A stretch of DNA of 64,000 nt from an uncultured Pseudomonas sp. (GTDB lineage Bacteria; Pseudomonadota; Gammaproteobacteria; Pseudomonadales; Pseudomonadaceae). Location of the stretch: assembly GCF_913774235.1 (NCBI RefSeq), contig NZ_CAJYDW010000013.1, positions 1 to 64,000 on the forward strand, read 5' to 3'. Within the stretch, counting starts at the first letter, position 1. Each line of letters starts with the position of its first letter. Both the position numbers and the translations under genes were made by a program. The notes under the pieces were generated by a model that made no database searches, had not been told where the DNA came from, and saw nothing but the letters and a program-made list of their open reading frames with translations. Of the stretch, positions 18,680 through 27,524 are shown in pieces.

Positions 18680-19486
18680 TCAGCCCTGAGCGTCGAGATA
18701 CTCGCTCGGCGAGACCCCCAGCACCCGGCGGAACATGCGGGTGAAGGCCGAGGGCGAGGCATAGCCCAGGTCCAGGGCCACCCGGGTCACCGGCTCGCCG
18801 GCGGCCAGCCGCGGCAGGGCCAGCATCAGGCGGGTGTGCTGGCGCCAGGTGGAAAAGCTGGTGCCGGTCTCCTTGAGGAACAGCCGGGCGAGGCTGCGCG
18901 AGCAGAGGTGCAGCTGTTGCGCCCAGGTCGCCAGTGCCGTGTCGTCGGCCGGGTCGGCATGTAGGCTGGTCTGGATGGTGCGCAGGCGCCGGTCGGCCAG
19001 GGCCGGGAGGTGCAGCGCGGTCTCTTCGAGGAAGACCAGCTCCGCCAGCATCAGCGCCCGGACATGACGTCCCAGGTCGGCCTCGCCATAGGTGTTGTCG
19101 CCCCGCCGCAGGCAGCGCAGCAGTTCCCGCAGCAGCGGCGAGATCAGCACCATGCGGGTGGCCGACATGCGGGTAGCCGACTGCGGTGAGGGCAACTCGC
19201 GCGGCAGGTCGATCATGATCACCTGCAGGGTGGCCTCGCCATTGGCGCGTGCCTGGTGCTCGACCCCGGGCGGAATCCAGATCGCCTGCTTGGGTGGCAC
19301 GTACCAGACGCCTTCCTCGGTACTGACCTCCAATACCCCGTTGACCGTGTACATCAGGTGCGCCTGGGCGTGGGCGTGCGGCGGCCACACCTGGCCATGG
19401 GCGAAGGTATTGAGTCGCGACACCAGGGGCGTCGCGGTGGGCGCCGTGATCGACCGGGGATACCGGTCGATTGTCTGTTCCTGCAT
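18680..19486 (-). CDS. AraC family transcriptional regulator
   Basis: A 268-residue regulator with an N-terminal cupin-like sensing domain (HAHAQAHLMYTVNGVLEV, YVPPKQAIWIPPGVEHQ) and a C-terminal pair of HTH motifs (residues about 165-265, ending VALDLGYASPSAFTRMFRR). The organisation is that of the AraC/XylS regulators that sense small molecules through the cupin pocket. No obvious target gene is divergent from it; the sequence to its right is non-coding and then the accessory island. Regulon and effector are not known. Confidence 0.88.
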   Translation of the reverse strand: MQEQTIDRYPRSITAPTATPLVSRLNTFAHGQVWPPHAHAQAHLMYTVNGVLEVSTEEGVWYVPPKQAIWIPPGVEHQARANGEATLQVIMIDLPRELPSPQSATRMSATRMVLISPLLRELLRCLRRGDNTYGEADLGRHVRALMLAELVFLEETALHLPALADRRLRTIQTSLHADPADDTALATWAQQLHLCSRSLARLFLKETGTSFSTWRQHTRLMLALPRLAAGEPVTRVALDLGYASPSAFTRMFRRVLGVSPSEYLDAQG

Positions 19487-19642
19487 AACGGCTGTCCGTT
19501 TCGGTTGGGCATCGACGAGGCGCTAGGGCCTAACCTGCCGCACTATGGCCGGAGCATCGTGCGGACTGAGGGGAAGAGGCGCCTGCACGCCAGGACAGGT
19601 CTCTCCCAGGAGTGTCGCACAGAACATCGGCCGCTTGGTTCG

Positions 19643-19729
19643 CTAGCCTGAAAGGCTGGCAGTGCATTTGAACTACCGTCTTGTCGGTGGCAGCGTGGTA
19701 CAGGGATCTGAGTACCACGCTTTTTTATT
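19643..19729 (+). ncRNA. Candidate short structured RNA ending in an intrinsic terminator
   Basis: A textbook terminator (GCGTGGTAC, ten-base loop, GTACCACGC, then TTTTTTATT; 19693-19729) points rightward but has no coding gene before it on the plus strand; the nearest gene, AraC, runs the other way. Two small hairpins precede it (AGCCT-gaa-AGGCT and ACCG-tcttgt-CGGT). This fits the 3' end of a small RNA or an orphan terminator left by a rearrangement. No convincing promoter was found, so the 5' end is a guess. Confidence 0.35.
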
Positions 19730-19734
19730 CGTAT

Positions 19735-19894
19735 CGATGCTTTGCCAGCGGCTTCACAAAGCCGCGGTTTGGTGATCGCCCGCCTTCTGCGGCTTTGTTA
19801 GGTTCGGCCCTTGTTCATCATGGTGGCCCTATGCCATGGACCGACGCCTGACCGCCCTGATCACCTGCCTGACCCTCGCCCTGGCCGCGCCCGT
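19735..19894 (+). repeat. 160-bp direct repeat, left copy
   Basis: This segment matches 27525-27684 with only about four differences. It contains a hairpin (GCGGCTT-caca-AAGCCGC), the upstream region, the start codon and the signal-peptide codons of the M23 peptidase gene that is intact at the right copy. The pair flanks the whole accessory island. Confidence 0.95.
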
Positions 19895-19943
19895 ACTCGC
19901 GCCGACTGCCGAAAAGGCGACCCTGACGCCGTGTGATAGATGA
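19836..19943 (+). pseudogene. Truncated 5' remnant of an M23 peptidase gene
   Basis: The ATG at 19836 begins the same signal peptide as the intact gene at 27626 (MDRRLTALITCLT, one Phe to Leu change after it) but after residue 20 the sequence diverges and a stop follows at 19941, leaving 35 codons. The diverged residues (LAPTAEKATLTP) are not those of the intact copy, so this may be the remnant of a different allele rather than a simple duplication. The product would be a bare signal peptide. Confidence 0.75.
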
Positions 19944-20942
19944 TCCCTCATCCTTCATAGGCCATCGCTATATCAGCTGAGGCCTAAGAGATGCGTGCGG
20001 ATCGACGTACGATGGAATAAATAGCGTCTTCGACTTGAAAAGTGCGCTAATACTGTTCTTGGATACGCTTGCTCTACGCCGTGCTCCATAGCATACACAA
20101 GTAAGGCCGTGAGTGATCGACAGTGTTTTTTTAAAAAAGCTAACTGGTCGCGTCATGAAAATAGTTCTTGATAGGTCATCGGTCACTGTTGTCTCTACGT
20201 AAATTAGATGATCCTGAAAGCGCTAAATAATAGATCCAATTGTAAGTCTTGCTGGTCACCAACCAATCATCACTGGCCATTTACTTGACGAGTATCGAAC
20301 CAAAGAAATTTTGGTTCTCGTACGAGCTAGGAGTTGAGAGTAACTTAGGGGTCGCGGTAACCTCTAACTGATATGTTAGCATTGAAAAGCTTCGCCAAAA
20401 ACTTTAAATACTATTAAAAGGCGACTTGGATCGGGCTTGTCCTGTGATTCACAGGGCGGCTGGAAAAATAAAAATTTAGGCTATAGTAGTATATAATTGC
20501 CAGAAATTTAAATGCTTTGCGAGTATCAGGAACAAATCTTTTGTGACCTGCAAAGAAAATTAAGCTTGATCATGTGGCGGTTTATATGTTCGAGAATTCT
20601 ATTTTATATTGGGCGATTATTGATAACCATGTTGCCGTTGATGAGATGGCAATGGCAGAATAATTGGCTTGGGCTAGTCAATTTAAAAATAATATATTTT
20701 ATATTATAAAATAATCCAAAATTCACATTGATGTAGATTAAAAAGAGCGGTTTTGTTGCTTCAGAATTCGCAAAAAATTTGACGCATTTCACATCTTCCC
20801 GCCAAGCCAGTCTTAGGCTAGGATGCGACCACCCGGAAAAGTCAGCCTTTATCGACAAGCTGCTGCTCCAAGACACGGATTGCATTGATGGAGGCAGGAT
20901 GCCTAAGCAGATGCCTAGCCTCCCGAAACACGAGGACGCGGC
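19895..20942. other. AT-rich non-coding leader of the island
   Basis: About 1 kb with no credible gene. It is strongly AT-rich from about 20400 to 20760, unlike the rest of the window. Visible elements are a hairpin GAACCAAA-gaaat-TTTGGTTC (20297-20317) abutting the palindrome CTCGTACGAG (20317-20326), CCTGTG-att-CACAGG (20441-20455), and a -10-like TATAAT (20492-20497) without a good -35. Such DNA is a likely target for MvaT-type xenogeneic silencers. The promoter of the helicase gene must be here or close to 20900. Confidence 0.6.
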
Positions 20943-23900
20943 ATGAAGATCATCGTTAGAGGCCAAGGGCTCCACGGCAGTGAGACCAAGGCGGTCGCTC
21001 GGATGGAGGCGGAGCTTCGCGACTCCTGGCACGCCTATGCCTCTGTCCTTGTAACGGACTCGCAAGGCTCGATGGAATTCGACCTGCTGATCGTGACCCA
21101 CGACCGGCTCCTGGTCGTTGAGCTAAAAAACTGGAATGGTGAGCTCACCTCCTACAATGGGAATTGGTATGTAAACGGCAAACGCCGTTCAAAGAGCCCC
21201 TACCACACCAAGCGCGACCAGGCGCTGCGCTTGCTGAAGATCATTCAGACAGAGCTGCAGCACAAGCTCGGTTTTTATCCTAGCGTCGAAGCCCATGTCG
21301 TGATGTGTGGTACCTCGAAGCCAGACACTCTGCAGCCAAACGATCGGCTTTTCGTCCATACCCTTGATGAGTTCATGACCATCCGAGGGGAGGCTGGTTA
21401 CGCCAAACTGATCACGGGGCATCAATTCCTTCGGTTCGACGGAATCAACTTCAAGCGACCTAATGATCCCGCGAACCTCAAGCACTTCGATGCATTCTTC
21501 ACCGGGACTCGTGTAGAGCCGGCTACGTTTAAGATCAAGGGCTATCGCGCCCTTACGGATACCCCGGATCACCAGCATGGAAATGGCCTATTCTCTGAAT
21601 ACTCTGCTGAGCACGAGAAATACCACAACCAGAAAGCGCTGATACGCCGCTGGGATCTGACGGTTTTGGGCCTGATACATCGCGAGGACGCTATCTGGCA
21701 GCGAATCGTGACTCGGGAAGATCATCTTTACCGCACCGCCTCTGCAACCAACAGCACCCTCCAGAATTACATGCTCAGGCCAATCGAAGCGCCTGACGAA
21801 GACAACATCGGCGAAGACTGTGTTGCGGCCTACGAGCTCAAGAGCAATACACGTCGCCTGAGCGACTTCATCGCCGGCAACGCTCATAAGTGGTCGCCCG
21901 AGCAGAAGCTGGACATCGTCCGCGCGTTGCTACAGCCCTTTGCCGAAATGCACACGATGTCTGTGGCGCACCGCGATATCCAGCCACAAGTGCTTTGGTA
22001 CGCCGAAGACAGCGCCCATATCCTGGTCAGTGGCTTCCACAATGCTTTTCTGCCTGAAAAAGGTACTGTGAAGGAGCTCAGCAGCCTGATCAAAAGTAAT
22101 CAGTCGCTGCTTCCAGAAGATGTTTATGGCGAGGATGGAGATATCCACGATCCTTTTGCCCAGGACGTTTACCTGCTCGCAATCGTTGCGCACAAGATCT
22201 GTTTCCCCGACCAGAAGATGAAAACGGAAGAGGGCTTGTGCGTCTGGTCACCTATCGAAAACGATCCGTTTGAAGGGAAGCTTGATGGCTTCTTTGCCAA
22301 GGCCATGGATCTGGAACACCAGAACCGCTTTGCAAACGCTGCTGATATGCATGCGACCTTCAACACGATCGCCTTGGGTGATGATCGCCTGTTCGATGAC
22401 AACGCTGAGGTAATCGCTGGCCTGACCAGTGGGGATTTCATCAAAAGTGATCTCAGCCCTTTCTATCTGATCGCGCACTTTCCGCCGATACCGGGCGCGG
22501 CGCCTCCGCTGATGGGCGAAAAAATCGCTTACCGCTGCACTGTCGACGGTGAACAGGGATACCTGAAGTTCTGGCAGAAAGCCGCTATCGATGGCAAAAA
22601 TCCTGGCATCAACCGTCGCTTGCTGCGCATGCGTATGCGCATCGAAACGGCGATCAATAATAAGTTGCCGATCACCAAGGTGCTAAAGCACGGTATGTTC
22701 GGCCAAGGCGAAGGCCTGTTTATCGTCACACGTTACGAAGAAGGCCAAACCTGGGCGGATTATGTCGGCGACTTGGTGATGGTCGAGGAGCGTCTTAGGA
22801 TCGGCCAGCAGCTTTGCGAAATCATCCTGCAGATCCATGCCAGTGAATTTGCTCATGGCGACCTGCATCCTGAAAACATACTCGTGCAGACCATTGATGC
22901 CGGGGAGGGGAGCCCGTCAGCCAAACTCGTACTGATCGACGCTCTGGACTGGGGTGGCGCATCAGAGCCGCATAATACCAGCTACGGCCCATCCAACCCT
23001 GCAGCAACCGATAGCTTTGGTCGCGACAAATTCGCCGTATACCACATGGTCGCAGAGCTCTTTGGTGACGAGATCCCAGTCGAGCTTGAAGCGGAGATCC
23101 AGGCGGCTGCTGAACAGCCTTATGGAGTTCCAGTCGAGCTTGGCTTGCTCAAAGCTTGCATAGATGAGCTGCTCACTAGAAAGGATGAGCCGGAAAAGCC
23201 CGAAGAGCCTCCATTGAAGCTTGTTTTTCAGAACAATTCGCTGCCAGAGCAAGCTTCCCTGTTTCAGGATAGTGGTCTCGAATACCACCTCAGTGTTGAG
23301 GTTTCGAAAAAATATGCAGGGGAACTCAGTTGCACCCTGACCGGCAACTACAGAAAATTGCGCTTTCGAATAAACCCCGAAAAGCGATTCATCACTACTG
23401 TTTGGGTCGATGACATCAGCCTGAACGAATACGCCCAAGCGGCCTTTCGTTCAGTGGCAACCTTTACCCGTCCGGTTATGGTTCAACGCGGTGTGACCCC
23501 GAACAACCTTCCAGACTCGCTGCTCAACTTCGTGCTTGATCAAGATGACGTCATTGATCTACTCGACGAGATGTTTGGCCTGGATGAGGAAGAGACTCTT
23601 GACCTTGATCCCAGCGAAACGGTTGCGCAGACCATCAAGCCCCACCATATCTGGCAGGCGCTTCTCAAAACCGAGGGTGAACAACGCCTCAAAGTGGAGG
23701 TGGGTGATGGCGCAATTACCGAAAGCAGGACGGGTCACTGGCACATCCCCTGCGTCCTAAAATCTGGAAATGAGCTGGACTTCTCGAGCGGTGAAGACGA
23801 GGAGATCGGCATCTACCTAGCGAGCGATCAGCGCCACTTTGGCTGGGTGGTGCCTGAGGAATCGGGCGGTATCACCCTTGCCGTAAGACCGCAGGGGGAA

Positions 23901-25925
23901 TCCTTGGGCTCTTTCCGCAAGAAAATCCCAGCAGGCACAGAGATCTTTTTCGAGTCCAAACGCAACCACGCATCGCGTTTTCGCCGGCAGCGAGCTATGG
24001 ATAGCGTGCTGGCTGGCAAGGCCCGTATTCTCTCGCTACCCTCCTACTTTGACGAGGAAGGCGAAATCCGTGCCTGCGCTCACTATGCTGTGCCTTCTGA
24101 GGAGTCTATTCGTAGCCGATACGACAACTACAAAGGCTCCCCCGAAGTCCTGAATCCGCAACAAATCGTTGCGTTTCAGCAGGTTATCAGCCGAGCACCA
24201 CTACAGGTTATTCAAGGGCCGCCCGGCACCGGTAAAACGAGCTTCGTAAGCAAGCTAATCGATTACTTGTTCAGCAATAATCTGGCGCGCAACATTCTGC
24301 TCGTTGGCCAATCCCACACCTCCGTTGATACGGTGGCCATCAAAGCTCGTGAGCTCTGTGAGGAGATGGGCAACACAATCAGTGTGGTGCGCCTTGGTCA
24401 GGAGCACCAGATCGACGAGAAGCTGTTGCAGTGCCATCCCAGTGCCGTGCAGATGCGCATGCAGCACAAATTCCAGCGGGAATACGAAAAGCGCATCAAT
24501 GCTCTGGCGAAGCGCCTGCTGCTCGACAAAGACTTCGTTGAGGAAGTAGCCAAGCTCCATCGCAGTATCAGTCCTCTTTTGGCCCGCATCGCGACGCTAG
24601 GGGATAAGCTGTTGCGCCTGGAACAGCGCGGTGAGCAAACTACCGACTACCACATCAAGAAAGATGAGTATTCGCGCGGCATCACCGACGGTGTGGCCAT
24701 CGTAGAGAACATCATCCGCACGCGGGGCTATGAGTTTTCTCTGCCTGAAGTCGTCAGTCCTGGCTACTGGAAAGAGCTGGTTAGGCAGATAGCGATCATG
24801 CACGGCGTCACCAACCAGTTGGCTCTGCAGCGCCTCATGCAGCTGATCACCATCAGCAAGGATTGGATTGATGTACTGACCTCTGGCCAAGGTAGTTTTG
24901 ACCAGTTCTTCGTGAAGACCAGTCAGCTAGTCACGGGCACGCTGGTAGGCATGGGCGCCCGCTGGCTGAACATCGAAGAGCAAAGCTTTGACTGGGTTAT
25001 CGTTGACGAAGCGGGAAGGGCTCAGGCCTCGGAGCTGATGATCGTACTGCAGTGCGCCAAGCGCGCCTTGCTGGTCGGCGACCACCGTCAGCTTCCGCCC
25101 CATTACGACAATCACCAGACCAAGCATGTCGCACGGCACTTAAAGATCGATGAAGCCGAAGTCAAAAAAACTGACTTCGAACGAGCTTTCATCGCGAACG
25201 ATGGGGTCACTCTGGATACCCAGTACCGCATGATCGAGCCCATCGGCGAAGTGATTAGCCACTGCTTCTATAGCGGCAAGTTGCACAGCCACCGCAAAGA
25301 CGCGAAGCCCTGGTTCAGCGAATTGCCCTATCCCATGAATAAGCCAGTGAGCTGGATCGACAGCGGTTCTGGCGCTCGCTCGGTTTGGGAAGAGGATCAG
25401 AGCAAAGGTAGCGGCAAGTACATCAACCGCCACGAGATGCAGGTTTGCATGGATCTGCTGCGCAAGATCGCAAATTCTCCTTCTTTGGAACGCCTGAAAG
25501 AAACCAAGAGTGAAAAGCATCCCTATCCGATCGGGATCATTGTCATGTACAGCGCTCAAAAGAAGATCATCGAGAGCGAGATGTCGCGCCAGGAATGGAT
25601 GGCGCCCCTACGCGACTTGATTGATATCGCTACGGTCGACTCCTATCAGGGCCAAGAGCGCCAGATCATTATCCTGAATCTGGTGCGCAACAATCCTGAG
25701 CGAAAACAAGGCTTCCTGATTGAGCCGTCACGCATCAACGTGTCGCTGTCACGCGCACAGGAGCGCCTTGTCATCATCGGATCCAAGCAGATGTGGGAGG
25801 CCGGCAACCAGCAATCGGCCTTGGCTGATGTGTTGGGTTTCATTACCAAGCAGATTGCCGCTGGCAATCATAAATATGAGCTGGTGGATGGCACCACTGT
25901 GATCGAGGGCCACCGCCATGTTTGA
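20943..25925 (+). CDS. NERD-pseudokinase-kinase-SF1 helicase fusion, putative antiviral effector
   Basis: A 1660-residue cytoplasmic multidomain protein; the ATG at 20943 has a GAGG site seven bases upstream. Domains in order: NERD nuclease-like domain (about 10-190) with E14, E45, D47 and E60-L-K62 in PD-(D/E)XK arrangement; a degenerate protein-kinase-like domain (about 225-470) with H343-R-D345 but V350 for the catalytic Asn and S363-G-F for DFG; a second kinase-like domain (about 510-750) keeping K542, H638-G-D640, N645 and D666; an unassigned region (770-1060); and an SF1 Upf1/COG1112-type helicase with Walker A GPPGTGKT (1092-1099), Walker B VDEA (D1355-E1356), QYRM (1427-1430) and R1604 in SLSRAQ. 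Kinase plus COG1112 helicase recalls Mokosh type I and NERD plus kinase recalls PglW of BREX, but this combination with this partner fits neither cleanly. Function as phage defence is inference. Confidence 0.85.
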   Translation: MKIIVRGQGLHGSETKAVARMEAELRDSWHAYASVLVTDSQGSMEFDLLIVTHDRLLVVELKNWNGELTSYNGNWYVNGKRRSKSPYHTKRDQALRLLKIIQTELQHKLGFYPSVEAHVVMCGTSKPDTLQPNDRLFVHTLDEFMTIRGEAGYAKLITGHQFLRFDGINFKRPNDPANLKHFDAFFTGTRVEPATFKIKGYRALTDTPDHQHGNGLFSEYSAEHEKYHNQKALIRRWDLTVLGLIHREDAIWQRIVTREDHLYRTASATNSTLQNYMLRPIEAPDEDNIGEDCVAAYELKSNTRRLSDFIAGNAHKWSPEQKLDIVRALLQPFAEMHTMSVAHRDIQPQVLWYAEDSAHILVSGFHNAFLPEKGTVKELSSLIKSNQSLLPEDVYGEDGDIHDPFAQDVYLLAIVAHKICFPDQKMKTEEGLCVWSPIENDPFEGKLDGFFAKAMDLEHQNRFANAADMHATFNTIALGDDRLFDDNAEVIAGLTSGDFIKSDLSPFYLIAHFPPIPGAAPPLMGEKIAYRCTVDGEQGYLKFWQKAAIDGKNPGINRRLLRMRMRIETAINNKLPITKVLKHGMFGQGEGLFIVTRYEEGQTWADYVGDLVMVEERLRIGQQLCEIILQIHASEFAHGDLHPENILVQTIDAGEGSPSAKLVLIDALDWGGASEPHNTSYGPSNPAATDSFGRDKFAVYHMVAELFGDEIPVELEAEIQAAAEQPYGVPVELGLLKACIDELLTRKDEPEKPEEPPLKLVFQNNSLPEQASLFQDSGLEYHLSVEVSKKYAGELSCTLTGNYRKLRFRINPEKRFITTVWVDDISLNEYAQAAFRSVATFTRPVMVQRGVTPNNLPDSLLNFVLDQDDVIDLLDEMFGLDEEETLDLDPSETVAQTIKPHHIWQALLKTEGEQRLKVEVGDGAITESRTGHWHIPCVLKSGNELDFSSGEDEEIGIYLASDQRHFGWVVPEESGGITLAVRPQGESLGSFRKKIPAGTEIFFESKRNHASRFRRQRAMDSVLAGKARILSLPSYFDEEGEIRACAHYAVPSEESIRSRYDNYKGSPEVLNPQQIVAFQQVISRAPLQVIQGPPGTGKTSFVSKLIDYLFSNNLARNILLVGQSHTSVDTVAIKARELCEEMGNTISVVRLGQEHQIDEKLLQCHPSAVQMRMQHKFQREYEKRINALAKRLLLDKDFVEEVAKLHRSISPLLARIATLGDKLLRLEQRGEQTTDYHIKKDEYSRGITDGVAIVENIIRTRGYEFSLPEVVSPGYWKELVRQIAIMHGVTNQLALQRLMQLITISKDWIDVLTSGQGSFDQFFVKTSQLVTGTLVGMGARWLNIEEQSFDWVIVDEAGRAQASELMIVLQCAKRALLVGDHRQLPPHYDNHQTKHVARHLKIDEAEVKKTDFERAFIANDGVTLDTQYRMIEPIGEVISHCFYSGKLHSHRKDAKPWFSELPYPMNKPVSWIDSGSGARSVWEEDQSKGSGKYINRHEMQVCMDLLRKIANSPSLERLKETKSEKHPYPIGIIVMYSAQKKIIESEMSRQEWMAPLRDLIDIATVDSYQGQERQIIILNLVRNNPERKQGFLIEPSRINVSLSRAQERLVIIGSKQMWEAGNQQSALADVLGFITKQIAAGNHKYELVDGTTVIEGHRHV

Positions 25926-27483
25926 AGAGCACGAAAACGAACAGGGTGGTACCCGCCTGTGCAATGTTATCTCCCTGATGATCCCGGCCTATCGGTATGA
26001 CATTGGCTGCGCCTGGACGCAGGAGATACCGCTGCCTGCGATCGAGGAATTTACTTGCCGGCTGCTGATCGCCATGGGGGAGCTCGCACCTGGCGAGCTG
26101 CAGGGCTACTTCGACATCAATGCGCGTGAAATTGAAGTTCTCATCGACACGCTCACCAAAAATAAACTGGTGAAGTACAACGACCAGAACAATCTCGTGC
26201 CAAGCACCATCCTGCTGGATCGCACCAAGGGTAACCCTGATGCCACTCCGAGTCTGACCAAGTACGAGACCAAAAACGAAAGCGTAGTCTTCGAGGCGCT
26301 CACGGTAACGGTGATGCCCAGCAAGAATCTGCAGAAGGGACGGTATGGCCTTCCCGAGATCCCGATTCCTTCGGAGAACCATAGTCCTGCACCCAGCCGA
26401 GTGGCTGAGGCCTTCGGAAGGCAGTTCAGGGCATTCCTGGACTACTCGAACAGGCCTGAATTCGAGAAGCGCAAAACCCGTCTCTACAAGGTCGAAAGCT
26501 GCGGCACGGGCAGATTTGTGCAGATTCCGATCGACATCGACATTTGGGTGAAGCCAAACCAGGACGGCGCAGTCGATGTCATCAAAGCCATCCAGGAAGG
26601 GGATGGCTCGACCCGGCATCGGCCCTTGTCGATGGAGATCCAGGCCAAGCTCTCCGATTACCTGAATGACCTGGGTAAGCGGATGCCGGTGCCAGGTATG
26701 AGCCTCGAACGGTACTGCCGTGTATTCGACGACCCAGTGCTTGAGCGTTACGTGGATGATCGCGGCCTGGATCTTGGCCTATGGCTGATCGATCATGCCA
26801 ATCGTAAAACCGGCTTTGGCTCGACCGATACCCGCGCGATCGTCGGCCCTGTCTTTGCCAAAAATAATCAGAAGACGCTAGATCGGATGCTGGAGACTGT
26901 ATCCAAGCATTGGAAGCCAAACGAGACCCATCGTGCGTTTTGGCTCGCCAGCAATGTGCCATTATGGGCTGCTAACACGGGGCTGCGTGACTTCGGCTTC
27001 AAACTGTCGAAGCTCCTTTCCGAGAGCGGTGAGGATCGTGGCTGGGTCACGGCGATCATGGGGCTCGATGACTTCAAAGAGTGCCAAAGGCTGAAATCGC
27101 TGTACCACACCCGCATCGCTAACGGGATTGTGTATCGGGGCAGCGATATGGCGTCCAGAGTCGAAATCCTACTGATCCCAGGTCAGCTCGCGGTGGTGCA
27201 GTACCATGTGCAACCCGATAGCTCCAGTGCGGTGACTGTCCCGGTTGGATACGTCACGATTGATCCTGATCGGATGGAAAAGATAGAAGCCTATCTTGAT
27301 GAGCTAGTGAGGCATAGGGGAAAGGCAGAACTTGCCTGGAGTGACGGCGCTCGGAATGCAGACGAGCTGTTAGGACCATGTAAGGCCCTCTACAGCACGG
27401 CCAACAGAAAGCCCAGACTTTCACTTGGAAAAACACCAAGCGCTTCAGATGCGGACGGGGAACGGTCACAGCCTTCCGTATGA
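25918..27483 (+). CDS. Partner protein of the NERD-kinase-helicase, unknown function
   Basis: A 521-residue protein whose start overlaps the end of the helicase gene by eight bases, so the two are translationally coupled and probably act together. I do not recognise the family. Residues about 45-95 look like a winged helix (LLIAMGELAPGELQGYFD, INAREIEVLIDTLTKNKLV). A central region has alternating strands (RFVQIPIDIDIWVKPN), and the C-terminal part has VEILLIPGQLAVVQYHV followed by a helical end and a basic, Ser-rich tail. No transmembrane segment, no signal peptide and no HKD (phospholipase D) motif is seen, although PLD proteins accompany similar helicases in Mokosh. A DNA- or RNA-binding or regulatory role is possible. 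Confidence 0.8.
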   Translation: MFEEHENEQGGTRLCNVISLMIPAYRYDIGCAWTQEIPLPAIEEFTCRLLIAMGELAPGELQGYFDINAREIEVLIDTLTKNKLVKYNDQNNLVPSTILLDRTKGNPDATPSLTKYETKNESVVFEALTVTVMPSKNLQKGRYGLPEIPIPSENHSPAPSRVAEAFGRQFRAFLDYSNRPEFEKRKTRLYKVESCGTGRFVQIPIDIDIWVKPNQDGAVDVIKAIQEGDGSTRHRPLSMEIQAKLSDYLNDLGKRMPVPGMSLERYCRVFDDPVLERYVDDRGLDLGLWLIDHANRKTGFGSTDTRAIVGPVFAKNNQKTLDRMLETVSKHWKPNETHRAFWLASNVPLWAANTGLRDFGFKLSKLLSESGEDRGWVTAIMGLDDFKECQRLKSLYHTRIANGIVYRGSDMASRVEILLIPGQLAVVQYHVQPDSSSAVTVPVGYVTIDPDRMEKIEAYLDELVRHRGKAELAWSDGARNADELLGPCKALYSTANRKPRLSLGKTPSASDADGERSQPSV

Positions 27484-27494
27484 CGAGCCTATCG

Positions 27495-27520
27495 AAAGCC
27501 CTGCAAAACTGGGGCTTTTT
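27495..27520 (+). terminator. Intrinsic terminator of the island operon
   Basis: AAAGCCC (27495-27501) pairs with GGGCTTT (27512-27518), with a ten-base loop and a T-run ending at 27520. It begins 12 bp after the stop of the partner gene and ends just before the right direct repeat, so it closes the two-gene transcript. Confidence 0.75.
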
Positions 27521-27524
27521 ACGA

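Larger units (their letters stand above)
19895..27524. mobile_element. Accessory genomic island, probable defence island
   Basis: About 7.6 kb between the two 160-bp repeats. Base composition falls well below that of the flanks, to strongly AT-rich in the first kilobase. Content is one two-gene unit with NERD, kinase-like and helicase domains. No integrase, transposase or tRNA is seen, so it was probably acquired by homologous recombination at the M23 locus or is the stripped core of an older element. Recombination between the repeats would remove it and leave one intact M23 gene. Confidence 0.75.

Noticed and set aside
19968-20186. 72-codon minus-strand frame in the island leader
   Set aside because: No recognisable domain or clear start; cannot be supported as a gene.
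20512-20709. 65-codon AT-rich plus-strand frame in the island leader
   Set aside because: No ribosome site, no similarity, and composition expected of random AT-rich DNA, although it follows a TATAAT by 15 bp.
25918-27483. Phospholipase D (HKD) motif in the partner protein, expected if this were a standard Mokosh type I system
   Set aside because: No HxKxxxxD pattern is present; the nearest His-rich stretch lacks the Lys and Asp spacing.
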